Source: Dysgonomonas sp. Marseille-P4677
GTDB lineage: Bacteria; Bacteroidota; Bacteroidia; Bacteroidales; Dysgonomonadaceae
Length of the DNA: 64,000 nucleotides
Direction: 5' to 3'
Assembly: GCF_016652235.1 (NCBI RefSeq)
Contig: NZ_JAEPKU010000003.1
Span: 54,866 to 118,865, forward strand
This document shows, piece after piece, positions 43,054 through 52,096 of the stretch. The notes beneath the pieces were generated by a model. That model ran no database searches. It was not told the DNA's origin and saw only the letters and a list, made by a program, of their open reading frames with translations. A program made the translations under genes and the position numbers. The first letter of the stretch is position 1. Every line of letters starts with the position of its first letter.

Positions 43054-44085
43054 ATGAATACAATTCTAGGCTTATTGATCATCGCCATCGGAAGTCTCGG
43101 ACAATCGAGTTCTTATGTACCTATAAAAAAAATAAAAGATTGGTCGTGGGAGTCTTTCTGGCTAGTGCAAGGAATCTTCGCCTGGCTGGTATTTCCCTTA
43201 TTAGGAGCCTTACTTGCCATACCCGACGGACAAAATCTCCTTGATCTCTGGGCTTCGGGGGGAGCTATCAAAGCTATTATATTTGGGATACTTTGGGGCG
43301 TTGGTGGCCTTACCTTCGGATTGAGTATGAGATACCTCGGCGTAGCATTAGGACAGAGTATTGCTTTAGGCACTTGTGCTGCTTTCGGTACATTGTTTCC
43401 TGCATTACTATATGGAAAGGACTTGCTACACGGCGAAGGAGTGATGTTGCTTATCGGAGTTTGCATAACCCTTGCTGGTATTGCCATTATCGGCTATGCA
43501 GGCAGCCTCCGCTCTAAGAATATGAGTGACGAAGAGAAAAAAGCAGCTGTTAAAGATTTTGCCCTAACCAAAGGTCTACTAGTTGCACTACTTGCCGGGA
43601 TTATGAGTGCCTGTTTTGCACTTGGACTTGAAGCCGGAATACCCATCAAAGAAGCGGCTCTTAGCAAAGGTGTAGAACCTCTTTTTGCCGGATTACCGGT
43701 CATCTTTCTAGTAACATTAGGAGGCTTTATGACTAATGCTACTTACTGCATTCAACAGAACATAAAGAACAAGACAGGTAAAGAATATCTATCTGTTCCT
43801 AAGAAAATATTAATTAATAATATTTTGTTTTGTGCTCTGGCCGGAGTACTTTGGTACTCTCAATTCTTCGGATTGGAAATGGGCAAAAGTTTTCTAACCG
43901 AGAGCCCTATTTTACTGGCTTTTTCGTGGAGTATACTAATGTCATTGAACGTATTATTTAGCAATGTATGGGGAATAATCCTAAAAGAATGGAAAGGAGT
44001 AAATAAATCGACTATCACTGTACTGATAGTCGGATTAATCGTTCTTATTTCATCTATTATCGTTGTAGCTATGGCTCAAGATTAA
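43054..44085 (+). CDS. rhaT: L-rhamnose/H+ symporter
   Basis: The 343-residue inner-membrane protein has about ten hydrophobic helices and the RhaT pattern: IAIGSLGQSSSYVPIKKIKDWSWE at the start, then FGLSMRYLGVALGQSIALG and CITLAGIAIIGYAGSLR, with a cytosolic loop between the halves. It brings L-rhamnose into the cytosol. It lies 102 bases after rhaA and 58 before rhaD. Confidence 0.93.
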   Translation: MNTILGLLIIAIGSLGQSSSYVPIKKIKDWSWESFWLVQGIFAWLVFPLLGALLAIPDGQNLLDLWASGGAIKAIIFGILWGVGGLTFGLSMRYLGVALGQSIALGTCAAFGTLFPALLYGKDLLHGEGVMLLIGVCITLAGIAIIGYAGSLRSKNMSDEEKKAAVKDFALTKGLLVALLAGIMSACFALGLEAGIPIKEAALSKGVEPLFAGLPVIFLVTLGGFMTNATYCIQQNIKNKTGKEYLSVPKKILINNILFCALAGVLWYSQFFGLEMGKSFLTESPILLAFSWSILMSLNVLFSNVWGIILKEWKGVNKSTITVLIVGLIVLISSIIVVAMAQD

Positions 44086-44143
44086 TGTAATCCGAATAAT
44101 AGCTTATTTAAAATGAGTACACAACATCAATTATAAACATAAT

Positions 44144-44953
44144 ATGAAATCAATATTAGATAATCGCCCTGAACTAACTAAACGGATAAATGAAGTAGCT
44201 GAAGTTGCAGGGTATTTATGGCAAAAAGGATGGGCAGAACGTAACGGAGGTAATATAACTATAAATATCACTGACCTTGCAGACGACGAAATAAAGAATC
44301 TTAAACCCATAAGTAAAGTAATACAAATAGGTAAACCCCTGCCTCATCTAAAAGATTGTTATTTCTTTTGCAAAGGGACAAACAAACGTATGCGTGATCT
44401 TGCACGATGGCCAATGGATAACGGTGCTGTAATTAGGATTCTGGATGATTGCAGCAGCTATGTAATAATAGCTGACAACCCTGTAGCCCCAACGTCTGAG
44501 TTGCCATCTCACTTGTCTATGCACAATTATCAGATCGAGATTGGTTCAGGCTATAAAGCAGCCTTGCATACCCACCCTATTGATCTGATCGCAATGACTC
44601 ACAATCCGGCTTTTCTTGAAAAGGATAAGCTAACTTATCTATTGTGGAGCATGATTCCCGAAACAAGAGCCTTTTGCCCCAAAGGTTTAGGAATCATTCC
44701 TTACAAGATGCCAAGTTCAATTGAATTGGCAGATGCTACAGTAGAGATGCTGGCAGAATATGATGTGGTAATGTGGGAAAAGCATGGAATCTGCGCTGTA
44801 GCTGAAAATATAATGGAGGCATTCGATATGATCGATACCCTCTCCAAATCAGCGCAAATTTATCTAACCGCTAAATCAATGGGATTTGAACCTGAAGGAA
44901 CATCAATGAAAGATATGGAAGCCTTAAAAATTGCGTTTAACTTGCCTAAATAG
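44144..44953 (+). CDS. rhaD: Rhamnulose-1-phosphate aldolase
   Basis: The 269-residue class II aldolase cleaves L-rhamnulose 1-phosphate into dihydroxyacetone phosphate and L-lactaldehyde. It shows the aldolase-II pattern: WAERNGGNITINI, FFCKGTNKRMRDL, ELPSHLSMHNYQI and the zinc motif HTHPIDLIAMTHN, then VMWEKHGICAV with a third His. It is the last gene of the operon. No lactaldehyde reductase follows it here. Confidence 0.95.
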   Translation: MKSILDNRPELTKRINEVAEVAGYLWQKGWAERNGGNITINITDLADDEIKNLKPISKVIQIGKPLPHLKDCYFFCKGTNKRMRDLARWPMDNGAVIRILDDCSSYVIIADNPVAPTSELPSHLSMHNYQIEIGSGYKAALHTHPIDLIAMTHNPAFLEKDKLTYLLWSMIPETRAFCPKGLGIIPYKMPSSIELADATVEMLAEYDVVMWEKHGICAVAENIMEAFDMIDTLSKSAQIYLTAKSMGFEPEGTSMKDMEALKIAFNLPK

Positions 44954-45122
44954 ATATTATTTTTCAACAAAAGAGCCTAATATTATAGAATTATGAAGCA
45001 AAAAGCAGTCGGTTTTTGCTAACCACGAATATCATTCGTAACTTTATGACAGAATGGAACACATTCCTTATAATCTATAAGGGCGGTATTTTATTTTATA
45101 ATCATATATAAAGCTAAGAATT

Positions 45123-45656
45123 ATGTTTGATATTTTTGATCTCTATCCATGGTTATTGCCTATAGTAATATTTTTAGGTCGCATTTGTGATGTTACACTA
45201 GGAACCTTACGTATTATCTTTGTCTCGAAAGGAGAAAGATACAAGGCACCCCTTGTTGGATTTGTGGAAGTATTTATTTGGGTAGTAATAATATCGCAGA
45301 TATTTGCTCAAACCAATAGTATTGTTTCGTATTTAGCATATGCAGCAGGTTACGCAGCAGGTAACTACGTTGGAATACTTGTAGAGAATAAAATAGCATT
45401 CGGATACCAACTTCTACGTGTATACACGAAGAAAGAAGGGACTGAATTAATAAAAGCCCTTAATAAGATAAACATTGGTGCTACTTTTATAAAAGGAGAA
45501 GGAGCCATATCCGCCGTTCATATTGTAGAAATAGTCATTAATCGAAAATCGTTGAACGAAGTCATAAATATCATATCTTCTTTCGATCCCGATGTATTTT
45601 ATCTTGTAGAGGATATTAGGTATAAGAAAAAAGGAATTTTTGCATCTAAACATTGA
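45123..45656 (+). CDS. UPF0316 (DUF5698/DUF2179) membrane protein
   Basis: The 177-residue protein has three hydrophobic segments in its first 95 residues (LLPIVIFLGRICDVTLGTLRIIFVSKG, then VEVFIWVVIISQIFA and YLAYAAGYAAGNYVG), and a cytosolic DUF2179-like C-terminal domain. RxxDVTLGTLR and NYVGxxVE are hallmarks of UPF0316. Its function is unknown. It lies 169 bases after rhaD and may be a separate unit. Confidence 0.9.
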   Translation: MFDIFDLYPWLLPIVIFLGRICDVTLGTLRIIFVSKGERYKAPLVGFVEVFIWVVIISQIFAQTNSIVSYLAYAAGYAAGNYVGILVENKIAFGYQLLRVYTKKEGTELIKALNKINIGATFIKGEGAISAVHIVEIVINRKSLNEVINIISSFDPDVFYLVEDIRYKKKGIFASKH

Positions 45657-45841
45657 AAAACAAATTAAACAACCGAAGCACAGCCAGTCAGAAATCTATT
45701 TTGTTTAAAGGCCAAGAAGGAGTTCAGTTACTGTTTATTTACTAATGATTCCAAATTTAGCACATTAGTCTTTGTAACCGGATTTTAGGCATTTATTACT
45801 CCTTTACAAATCAACAATAGTCGCTAGAATTATTATGAAAC

Positions 45842-47608
45842 TCACCTAACAATTTGCATACCCTCAGGAGCATCAACATCAGTCTTTATAGTTCCATCTG
45901 CAAGTTTCTCATGTTTCACTTTTATCATACCATGAGGTGTAGGAAAAGTTCCTTCAACCCACTTCAGATTTCCCAAATGCGGCTTGATTTCCACCTTTTT
46001 AAATCCAGGTTCTAGCGGGTATATACCAAGCACATAGCGACTAAGCCACGGTGTTGGTCCTGATGCCCAGCCATGACAAAAGCTATGCCTTAATCCTTTA
46101 TAACAATAGGCTCCACCATCGGCATGTATATCATATTTTCCAACAGGAACAAATTCATCTATACGTGATGCTTTCTCCAAATCGCTGAATGTAAGATCTT
46201 CCCAAAAGGTCGTGGCTCCCAGATCAAGCATTCCACCCCAATAATCCGAAATAATTTCCATCGCTTTGTCATATTTTCCTGCTTTAGCTAACGATTCAAG
46301 CATATAGTAACCATAAAACGTAGAAAATCCATTAGCTCCATTTTTAGAAACAACCTTCTCCGCATCTTGAACATTCAATATTCCCGCTAAAGCGAGCAAG
46401 GATGCTGCTTGTTTATTATTTTTATGATTAGGAACATATTCTCGCAATCTTTTCACAGCTTCATTACATGTATTTGCCAGATTTTTGTCATCAAGCCATC
46501 CCGCTATCTCTGTGGCTGCCTCAAGGCTCAAGATGGTCATGGCCTGTAGACCTGCATGAATTACATCTGGATTTTCGGACGTAGGCCAATCTAAAAATCG
46601 AGTGCCGCCGTGCAAGTTCTCTTTATTTCCATCTATATTTCTGATAACCTGCTCTACTAAACCTTCAAGGTAAGGATACTGTTGTTTAAGATAATTGTAA
46701 TCGCCTTGGTAATTATATAAATCACAATGTATAATAATCCACCACAAAGAATACGAGCACATACCATTCATCCATCCGGGCAGAGGAGTATTGTCACGTG
46801 CAAAATCAAGACTCTTTTTCACTACATTTTGATCGCCAAAAACACTATTCACCGTCATTACTTCCGGATGGAGATCGCCCAGCCAGACCAAACGGTCACG
46901 CTTAATCCCATCCCACAAATAATTTTGCATATTTAGATGAACCGTATAAGCTCCCATTTGCCAGATATTGTTTAATCGTTCGTCGCTCGACTTAAATGAG
47001 CCCAAGTATGGAATGTCCCTATATCTAAAAGCCGCTCTAACTGCAGCCAGAGGTAAATCTACATCTTTATCAATAAGGTCTATACGTGCAAACCTAAAAC
47101 CGGACTCACCTATTTCCATAGTGCCCAGCCATGGAATATAAGTAATAAAATCCCTCATAGCATGGTCATTAGTAGCAGAAGATGTATCTACATCGCTCAT
47201 AGCTTCACTTACAGATTCCCCTAGCCTTATTCTAACTCTTATAGGTGCTTGCGTCCCCCTTATTGCAGCTGCAATTTGTATTCCTCCCTGAAATTCTTTC
47301 CCAAAATCAAGAAGTATAGATGCAGAACCTCCATCTTTAGTACTTAAAACGCATATTTCTTCGGAATTAACAGCCACCTGTCCGGAGAATGGTTTTAATA
47401 AACGTTCTACTGCCCTCACATTTCTCCCGGAAGTATCTGAAGTCCACATTATTCTCGACGGAGTAATATAACTTACGATCATCTCATCTTTTTGCCATGG
47501 ATTATTATAAGAAGTCTCTTCTATATGACGAATAGATTGGGCATAGCTTGTTCCAAAGAAAATATTTCCAAGAATGATAAAGAATAGGATGAATCTTTTA
47601 ATATTCAT
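45842..47608 (-). CDS. Alpha-L-rhamnosidase (GH78-like)
   Basis: The 588-residue exported enzyme has a signal peptide ending near SYAQ (residue 24). A beta-sandwich domain (about 50-195) precedes an (alpha/alpha)6-barrel with the GH78-type LWDGIKRDRLVWLGDLHPE motif (about 227-245). ATTFWEDL and HGWASGPTPWLSRYVLGI follow, then a C-terminal beta domain. It is about half the length of long GH78 enzymes, so it is a compact form. It could release rhamnose for the adjacent rha operon. A TATCTTTG box on the minus strand lies at plus 47646-47653. Confidence 0.85.
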   Translation of the reverse strand: MNIKRFILFFIILGNIFFGTSYAQSIRHIEETSYNNPWQKDEMIVSYITPSRIMWTSDTSGRNVRAVERLLKPFSGQVAVNSEEICVLSTKDGGSASILLDFGKEFQGGIQIAAAIRGTQAPIRVRIRLGESVSEAMSDVDTSSATNDHAMRDFITYIPWLGTMEIGESGFRFARIDLIDKDVDLPLAAVRAAFRYRDIPYLGSFKSSDERLNNIWQMGAYTVHLNMQNYLWDGIKRDRLVWLGDLHPEVMTVNSVFGDQNVVKKSLDFARDNTPLPGWMNGMCSYSLWWIIIHCDLYNYQGDYNYLKQQYPYLEGLVEQVIRNIDGNKENLHGGTRFLDWPTSENPDVIHAGLQAMTILSLEAATEIAGWLDDKNLANTCNEAVKRLREYVPNHKNNKQAASLLALAGILNVQDAEKVVSKNGANGFSTFYGYYMLESLAKAGKYDKAMEIISDYWGGMLDLGATTFWEDLTFSDLEKASRIDEFVPVGKYDIHADGGAYCYKGLRHSFCHGWASGPTPWLSRYVLGIYPLEPGFKKVEIKPHLGNLKWVEGTFPTPHGMIKVKHEKLADGTIKTDVDAPEGMQIVR

Positions 47609-47798
47609 ATTTTAAGAGTTTTGCATACAGATATAGCAATTTATACAAAGATACTTATCTAAGCATATATCTTAATTGATGATTTTGATTTAAATACTTT
47701 ACAAAATGGCATTTTGACTGAATCCAATGATTGCAAATAAATATATAATCCTACTATTGATTACTGCTCTGCATCTATGGTTATTTTAGAGAAATAAT

Positions 47799-47874
47799 TA
47801 TCTTTGTTGATAATAGAGTAAAACCACTTTGTTCACATAGTACCCACCTATTTTCATTTGAAAAAAAATGAAAA
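47799..47874 (+). promoter_or_regulatory. Upstream region of cydDC with a -7 box and inverted repeat
   Basis: TATCTTTG (47799-47806) fits the -7 consensus, 87 bases before the ATG. TTTTCATTT (47851-47859) and AAATGAAAA (47866-47874) form a 9-bp inverted repeat between it and the gene. Confidence 0.4.
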
Positions 47875-47893
47875 TCAAAATCACATATAATCA

Positions 47894-49537
47894 ATGAGTT
47901 CAAATCAGGAAAGTGCTTCCCGATGGCTGAGTAAAAAAATAGCTGAAGCGAAAGGTGCATATATTTCAGCTTCTTTACTTACTATTTTAAGCGCGGGATG
48001 CTTTGTTATTTTTTGCTGGTATCTGTCGGAATTTGCAGCTTCGTGGCTCAACAACGGACTGCTTCAATCTAATGTATTACTATATGCATTAGCCTTCCTT
48101 ACAGGTAGATATATTTTTGCCCATTTTGCATCACAATTTAATTATAAGGCAGGAAATATTATTGTTTCCAAAGTCAAAAAAAAACTTTATCCAATATTAT
48201 TAAATAACAGCCAATTAGATTCTGTAGCAGGCACTCTCTATGTTACCAGAATTAGTGAAGACCTCAAACCCTTCTATGCTTTTTTTATCCCATATGCAAT
48301 AGCATCAGTTCTAGTTAGTGGTATGTTGTTGATAGTTAGTTTTTGGATGGAAAAATGGGTGGCTATAGCCCTTTTGGTCTCGTTAATTGTTATCCCGATG
48401 CAAATGATCGTTATCGGCATAGGGGCTGAAGCCCTACATAAAAAGCATATCAATCTCTTTTTAAGATATTCAGCAGTATTTTACAATCGTCTTCAGACTA
48501 TTGCCGAAATAATCAATTTAGATAACTTCAAACCTCAATATCGTTTTCTGTCCGAAAAAAGCAAAGAATTAAACAAAGCTACTACCAATGTAATGAGGGT
48601 AGCTATACTATCGTCGGCAGTACTGGAACTTTTTGTCACAATCTGTATTGCCATTGTTGCAATATATCTGGGGATGAGCCTTCTGGGAATCATGTCCGGA
48701 CCTAGCTATGGGAAGGGTTACAATTTTCGGACTGCATTATTTTTGCTCACACTAGCCCCTTATTTCTTCTTTTACTTGCGAAAATTTGTGAGTGCTTACC
48801 ATGATAGAAACAAAGCTGTGGCGTCGGCAAAACTACTGATGCCTATACTAAATGAAAATATTGATAGCACTCCGACTGATATAAATGAGGGACTTATCAA
48901 TTTTGAAATCAACAACCTGAATTTCGCTTATCCTGATTCACCCGTAAAAGTTCTTCACAATATCGATCTTAAACTACCTCTGAAAGGACTGGTATTGGTA
49001 AAGGGTATTTCGGGATCAGGGAAATCTACTTTATTAAAAATATGCACCGGAAGTTTGTCTGTTCAAGAAGGAGTAGTTTCTGTGAATGGAAAAGAAAATA
49101 AATGGTCTCAACAATGGTTGAGAGCCAATTCTTCTTACATGAATCAATTTCCATTCATTTTTGACGGAACATTGCAATACAACGTTTTTCTTGAGAAAGA
49201 AGATAAGTCCAGTCAACATCCTGAGTTTCTGGACAAAATTCTTGCTAAAAAAGAGGACGGTTGGCAAACTACACTAAGTCACAATGGAAAACAACTCTCG
49301 GGTGGAGAAAAACAATTAGTCACACTTGCACGGATGATGCTACACCCAAGGCCAATAGCTATTCTGGATGAGCCTACAGCGAATCTGGATGTTGATACTA
49401 TTGAAATTATTTTACCACAAATTATGAAATTGGCTGAAGATAGATTAGTTATTGTCGCCTCTCACGAAAAGATGTTCGACAATGTTGCCGATACAATTGT
49501 TAATTTAAATTGGGGGGAACAGATGAGTTATGAATAA
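47894..49537 (+). CDS. cydD: ABC exporter subunit CydD-like
   Basis: The 547-residue half-transporter has six transmembrane helices (about 20-310) and a C-terminal ATPase. The ATPase has Walker A GISGSGKST (about 373), signature LSGGEKQLVTLARM and Walker B PIAILDEPTANLD. The N-terminal SRWLSKKI...GAYISASLL and FNYKAGNII segments fit CydD. With CydC it should form the inner-membrane exporter of thiols or heme-related compounds needed for cytochrome bd. Its stop overlaps the next gene by eight bases. Confidence 0.82.
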   Translation: MSSNQESASRWLSKKIAEAKGAYISASLLTILSAGCFVIFCWYLSEFAASWLNNGLLQSNVLLYALAFLTGRYIFAHFASQFNYKAGNIIVSKVKKKLYPILLNNSQLDSVAGTLYVTRISEDLKPFYAFFIPYAIASVLVSGMLLIVSFWMEKWVAIALLVSLIVIPMQMIVIGIGAEALHKKHINLFLRYSAVFYNRLQTIAEIINLDNFKPQYRFLSEKSKELNKATTNVMRVAILSSAVLELFVTICIAIVAIYLGMSLLGIMSGPSYGKGYNFRTALFLLTLAPYFFFYLRKFVSAYHDRNKAVASAKLLMPILNENIDSTPTDINEGLINFEINNLNFAYPDSPVKVLHNIDLKLPLKGLVLVKGISGSGKSTLLKICTGSLSVQEGVVSVNGKENKWSQQWLRANSSYMNQFPFIFDGTLQYNVFLEKEDKSSQHPEFLDKILAKKEDGWQTTLSHNGKQLSGGEKQLVTLARMMLHPRPIAILDEPTANLDVDTIEIILPQIMKLAEDRLVIVASHEKMFDNVADTIVNLNWGEQMSYE

Positions 49538-51128
49538 ATTTATTACAATATATATATTACAGCCTTTAGCTGGCAAATGGTTACGAGGCTTTTTGCTATT
49601 ACTGCTCTGGACTATAGCATTTATTGCACTACCTGCTATTTCGGGATGGTTTTTGGCTATTTGTAGTGTAGTATTTATTACTGCAAATACCACATTTTCG
49701 TATTTAGTTCCGTCTGCCATTATCCGTTTAATGGCATTCCTTCGTACTGCTATGAGGTATTTCGAACGTTTGGAAAACCACAAAACCACGCTAGACGCTC
49801 AACAAAGCCTACAATTGAGAATATTCCAATCGGTAGCCAAATTTCCTTATTTTAAAAAGCAAGTTAATAATAACTCAACACTACTTGAGAATAGTACGCA
49901 TGGCATTGATCAAATATTAAATCACATTCTTTTATGGATTTTGCCATTTACTGCGCTAATACTTTCTCTCAGTATCTACTTTTTCTTTCTCACTGTATTT
50001 TCGAAGGCTATAGCTATAGAATTTTTAATTTCGTCCTCCATTCTCCTGTTTATTGTACCTCAATTAATTTTTCAAAAAAACAGAAAACTCTATGGAGAAT
50101 TAAAAATACATCGTGAGGATAATAATCAGGCACTGATACAAAGCTTTAGAGGCCGGATAGAAATATCGAAATACAATTTGGAAGAGAAAGCTATCGAACA
50201 GTATGAGCAAAGATTGTTGCAGCTTGAGCAACTGGAAGATAAACTGCAAACTAATTCATTCTGGCTCCAATTTATTGCCGGACTCGGATTTAGTTATATT
50301 GCTGCATTTTTGCTTTGGAGTTCACGTCATCATGGTATAGATGCTCCGACAGCAATCGGTATTTTCTTCGGTATCATGGCACAAGCAGAACTGGCAGAAA
50401 TGCTTTTTTCAGGAAAATCGGAAAAAAGTGCGGTAGCCCATCAAATAAAAGATGTTGACACTATTATAAAGCAAGGAGAACAACCTGTAGAAACAGTGGA
50501 GATTCATTCCACCCTGGAAAACTTAAGCTTAAAGAACCTGAGTGCCAAAATACCTGAGACATCCGTACTCACCTCTGAGATGTCGTTAGAGATAAAAAAA
50601 GGAGAATGGATTGCACTTTTCGGAGAAACAGGAAAAGGAAAAACTACTTTACTGAATAGTCTCTTTTATCCCGAATATCGCCAAAATGGCTTATTGATAT
50701 GGAATGAGGATTCAGAACTCTTACATCTACCTGTACCTGAGTGTATCTACGTCACACAAAAAGCCTATTTGCTAACCGGAACATTACGTGAAAACTTCGA
50801 AGGATACCCTGACGAAGCGATTGAACAAGTATTAGACACCGTTGATCTGACGAGCTGGCGTTTGTCTCTTCCCGATGGTTTGAATAGCTGGCTAGGAGAA
50901 AACGGTGAAACATTAAGTGGTGGACAACGGAAAAAGTTATTGCTGGCACAGGCTCTACTCAAAAAACCACAGTTATTAGTAGTAGATGAACCTACAGCGG
51001 GAATTAGTTCTGAAAATGCTATTGCCATTTTTCAAAATATCAAACGCTTGTATCCTGATATTTCTATTCTGATGGCCACTCATCTGAAAGATTTTGAATG
51101 TGTAGCAGATAAAGTCGTAAGAATTTAA
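49530..51128 (+). CDS. cydC: ABC exporter subunit CydC-like
   Basis: The 532-residue half-transporter has the diagnostic CydC N-terminus: LPAISGWFLAICSV, then SAIIRLMAFLRTAMRYFERLENHKTTL. The C-terminal ATPase has Walker A GETGKGKTT, LSGGQRKKLLLAQAL and LLVVDEPTAG. It overlaps the cydD-like gene and pairs with it. No cydAB genes are in the window. A stem-loop terminator follows at 51151-51178. Confidence 0.85.
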   Translation: MNKFITIYILQPLAGKWLRGFLLLLLWTIAFIALPAISGWFLAICSVVFITANTTFSYLVPSAIIRLMAFLRTAMRYFERLENHKTTLDAQQSLQLRIFQSVAKFPYFKKQVNNNSTLLENSTHGIDQILNHILLWILPFTALILSLSIYFFFLTVFSKAIAIEFLISSSILLFIVPQLIFQKNRKLYGELKIHREDNNQALIQSFRGRIEISKYNLEEKAIEQYEQRLLQLEQLEDKLQTNSFWLQFIAGLGFSYIAAFLLWSSRHHGIDAPTAIGIFFGIMAQAELAEMLFSGKSEKSAVAHQIKDVDTIIKQGEQPVETVEIHSTLENLSLKNLSAKIPETSVLTSEMSLEIKKGEWIALFGETGKGKTTLLNSLFYPEYRQNGLLIWNEDSELLHLPVPECIYVTQKAYLLTGTLRENFEGYPDEAIEQVLDTVDLTSWRLSLPDGLNSWLGENGETLSGGQRKKLLLAQALLKKPQLLVVDEPTAGISSENAIAIFQNIKRLYPDISILMATHLKDFECVADKVVRI

Positions 51129-51150
51129 AAATGAGCATTTAAAAATAGAA

Positions 51151-51186
51151 CAGGCTGTTTCCGTATCGAAACAGCCTGCTACTTTT
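51151..51186. terminator. Terminator between cydC and the outer-membrane barrel gene
   Basis: CAGGCTGTTTC (51151-51161) pairs with GAAACAGCCTG (51168-51178) around a six-base loop, followed by CTACTTTTT, between convergent genes. Confidence 0.75.
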
Positions 51187-51212
51187 TATGAAAGATTTAT
51201 TGTATAACAATC

Positions 51213-52079
51213 TTATATTCCGAAAGAAAGTCTCAATTTTAGACCAACAGCAAATAAATTTACTTTATTTGTTATTTCCACTTCATTATTATCGATCGTA
51301 TAAAAAGAATTCAACATACTGTTATGGATATAATCTTCAGGAAGAGCTGTATTATATTGAATAAGACGTTCTCCGTTCTTCTTTATATCATTCAATCCAT
51401 AATCGCAATAAATACCGGTATAAAGATTCATATTATCAGATAAAGGCCACCTGAAACCCGTTTCCAGAGATAATATATATACAAGATTTAAGTCAAGGTT
51501 CCCTTTTTTGTTCTGACTTTTGAATGAACCAAATCCCATGAAATAAGGGTCGTCCTGTATCGGATTCTCCCATTCCGGATAATATCCATAGTTATCGAAA
51601 TCGACATTCTCCACTGTCATCTTTTTAGATACAGGGATACCTATCTTAAATCCTCCTGCTATATAATACTTGGTGCTGTTAAAAGCATGGTTTTGAAATT
51701 GTGCCATTATGGGGATATTAAGAAATGCTGATTTCTGATCTTCTCTATATTTATTTGCGGATGTATGATAAATAAAATCAAATTCCCCATCGTTTGCATT
51801 ATATGAATCTGTGAACTCACTAATAGAAGATTCTCCATGATAAAAAGCCATTTCCAGACCTGAGAGCAAGCTCCAATTTTCGTTGATATGATAATTGTAA
51901 CCAATACCAAAGGCTCCCCCTGCTTTATTCTCTGAATCACCTACATTCAGATCACTCTTCAGCGTTGATAAGCCTCCACTTCCCCATACCGAAATCTCAT
52001 GGTTAGATAGACTTTGTGCAGGAGCAATAGCATAGGCAGATATGCCTATCGCCATCATTATTATATATTTATTAAACAT
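51213..52079 (-). CDS. Outer-membrane beta-barrel protein of unknown role
   Basis: The 288-residue exported protein has a signal peptide ending near APAQS (residue 22). Alternating amphipathic strands rich in Gly and Tyr (FGIGYNYHINENWSLLSGLEMAFYHG; YYIAGGFKIGIPV; LYTGIYCDYGL) end in LKLRLSFGI, the typical terminal barrel strand with an aromatic residue. It resembles small porin-family or PorT-like barrels. It is the last gene of the alpha-galactoside locus, 17 bases downstream of the giant secreted enzyme. Confidence 0.75.
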   Translation of the reverse strand: MFNKYIIMMAIGISAYAIAPAQSLSNHEISVWGSGGLSTLKSDLNVGDSENKAGGAFGIGYNYHINENWSLLSGLEMAFYHGESSISEFTDSYNANDGEFDFIYHTSANKYREDQKSAFLNIPIMAQFQNHAFNSTKYYIAGGFKIGIPVSKKMTVENVDFDNYGYYPEWENPIQDDPYFMGFGSFKSQNKKGNLDLNLVYILSLETGFRWPLSDNMNLYTGIYCDYGLNDIKKNGERLIQYNTALPEDYIHNSMLNSFYTIDNNEVEITNKVNLFAVGLKLRLSFGI

Positions 52080-52096
52080 GTTATATACTTGTTTTA

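Noticed and set aside
44997..45020. Hairpin AGCAAAAA/TTTTTGCT after rhaD
   Set aside because: Not followed by a T run, with weak A-T arms; not called as a terminator.
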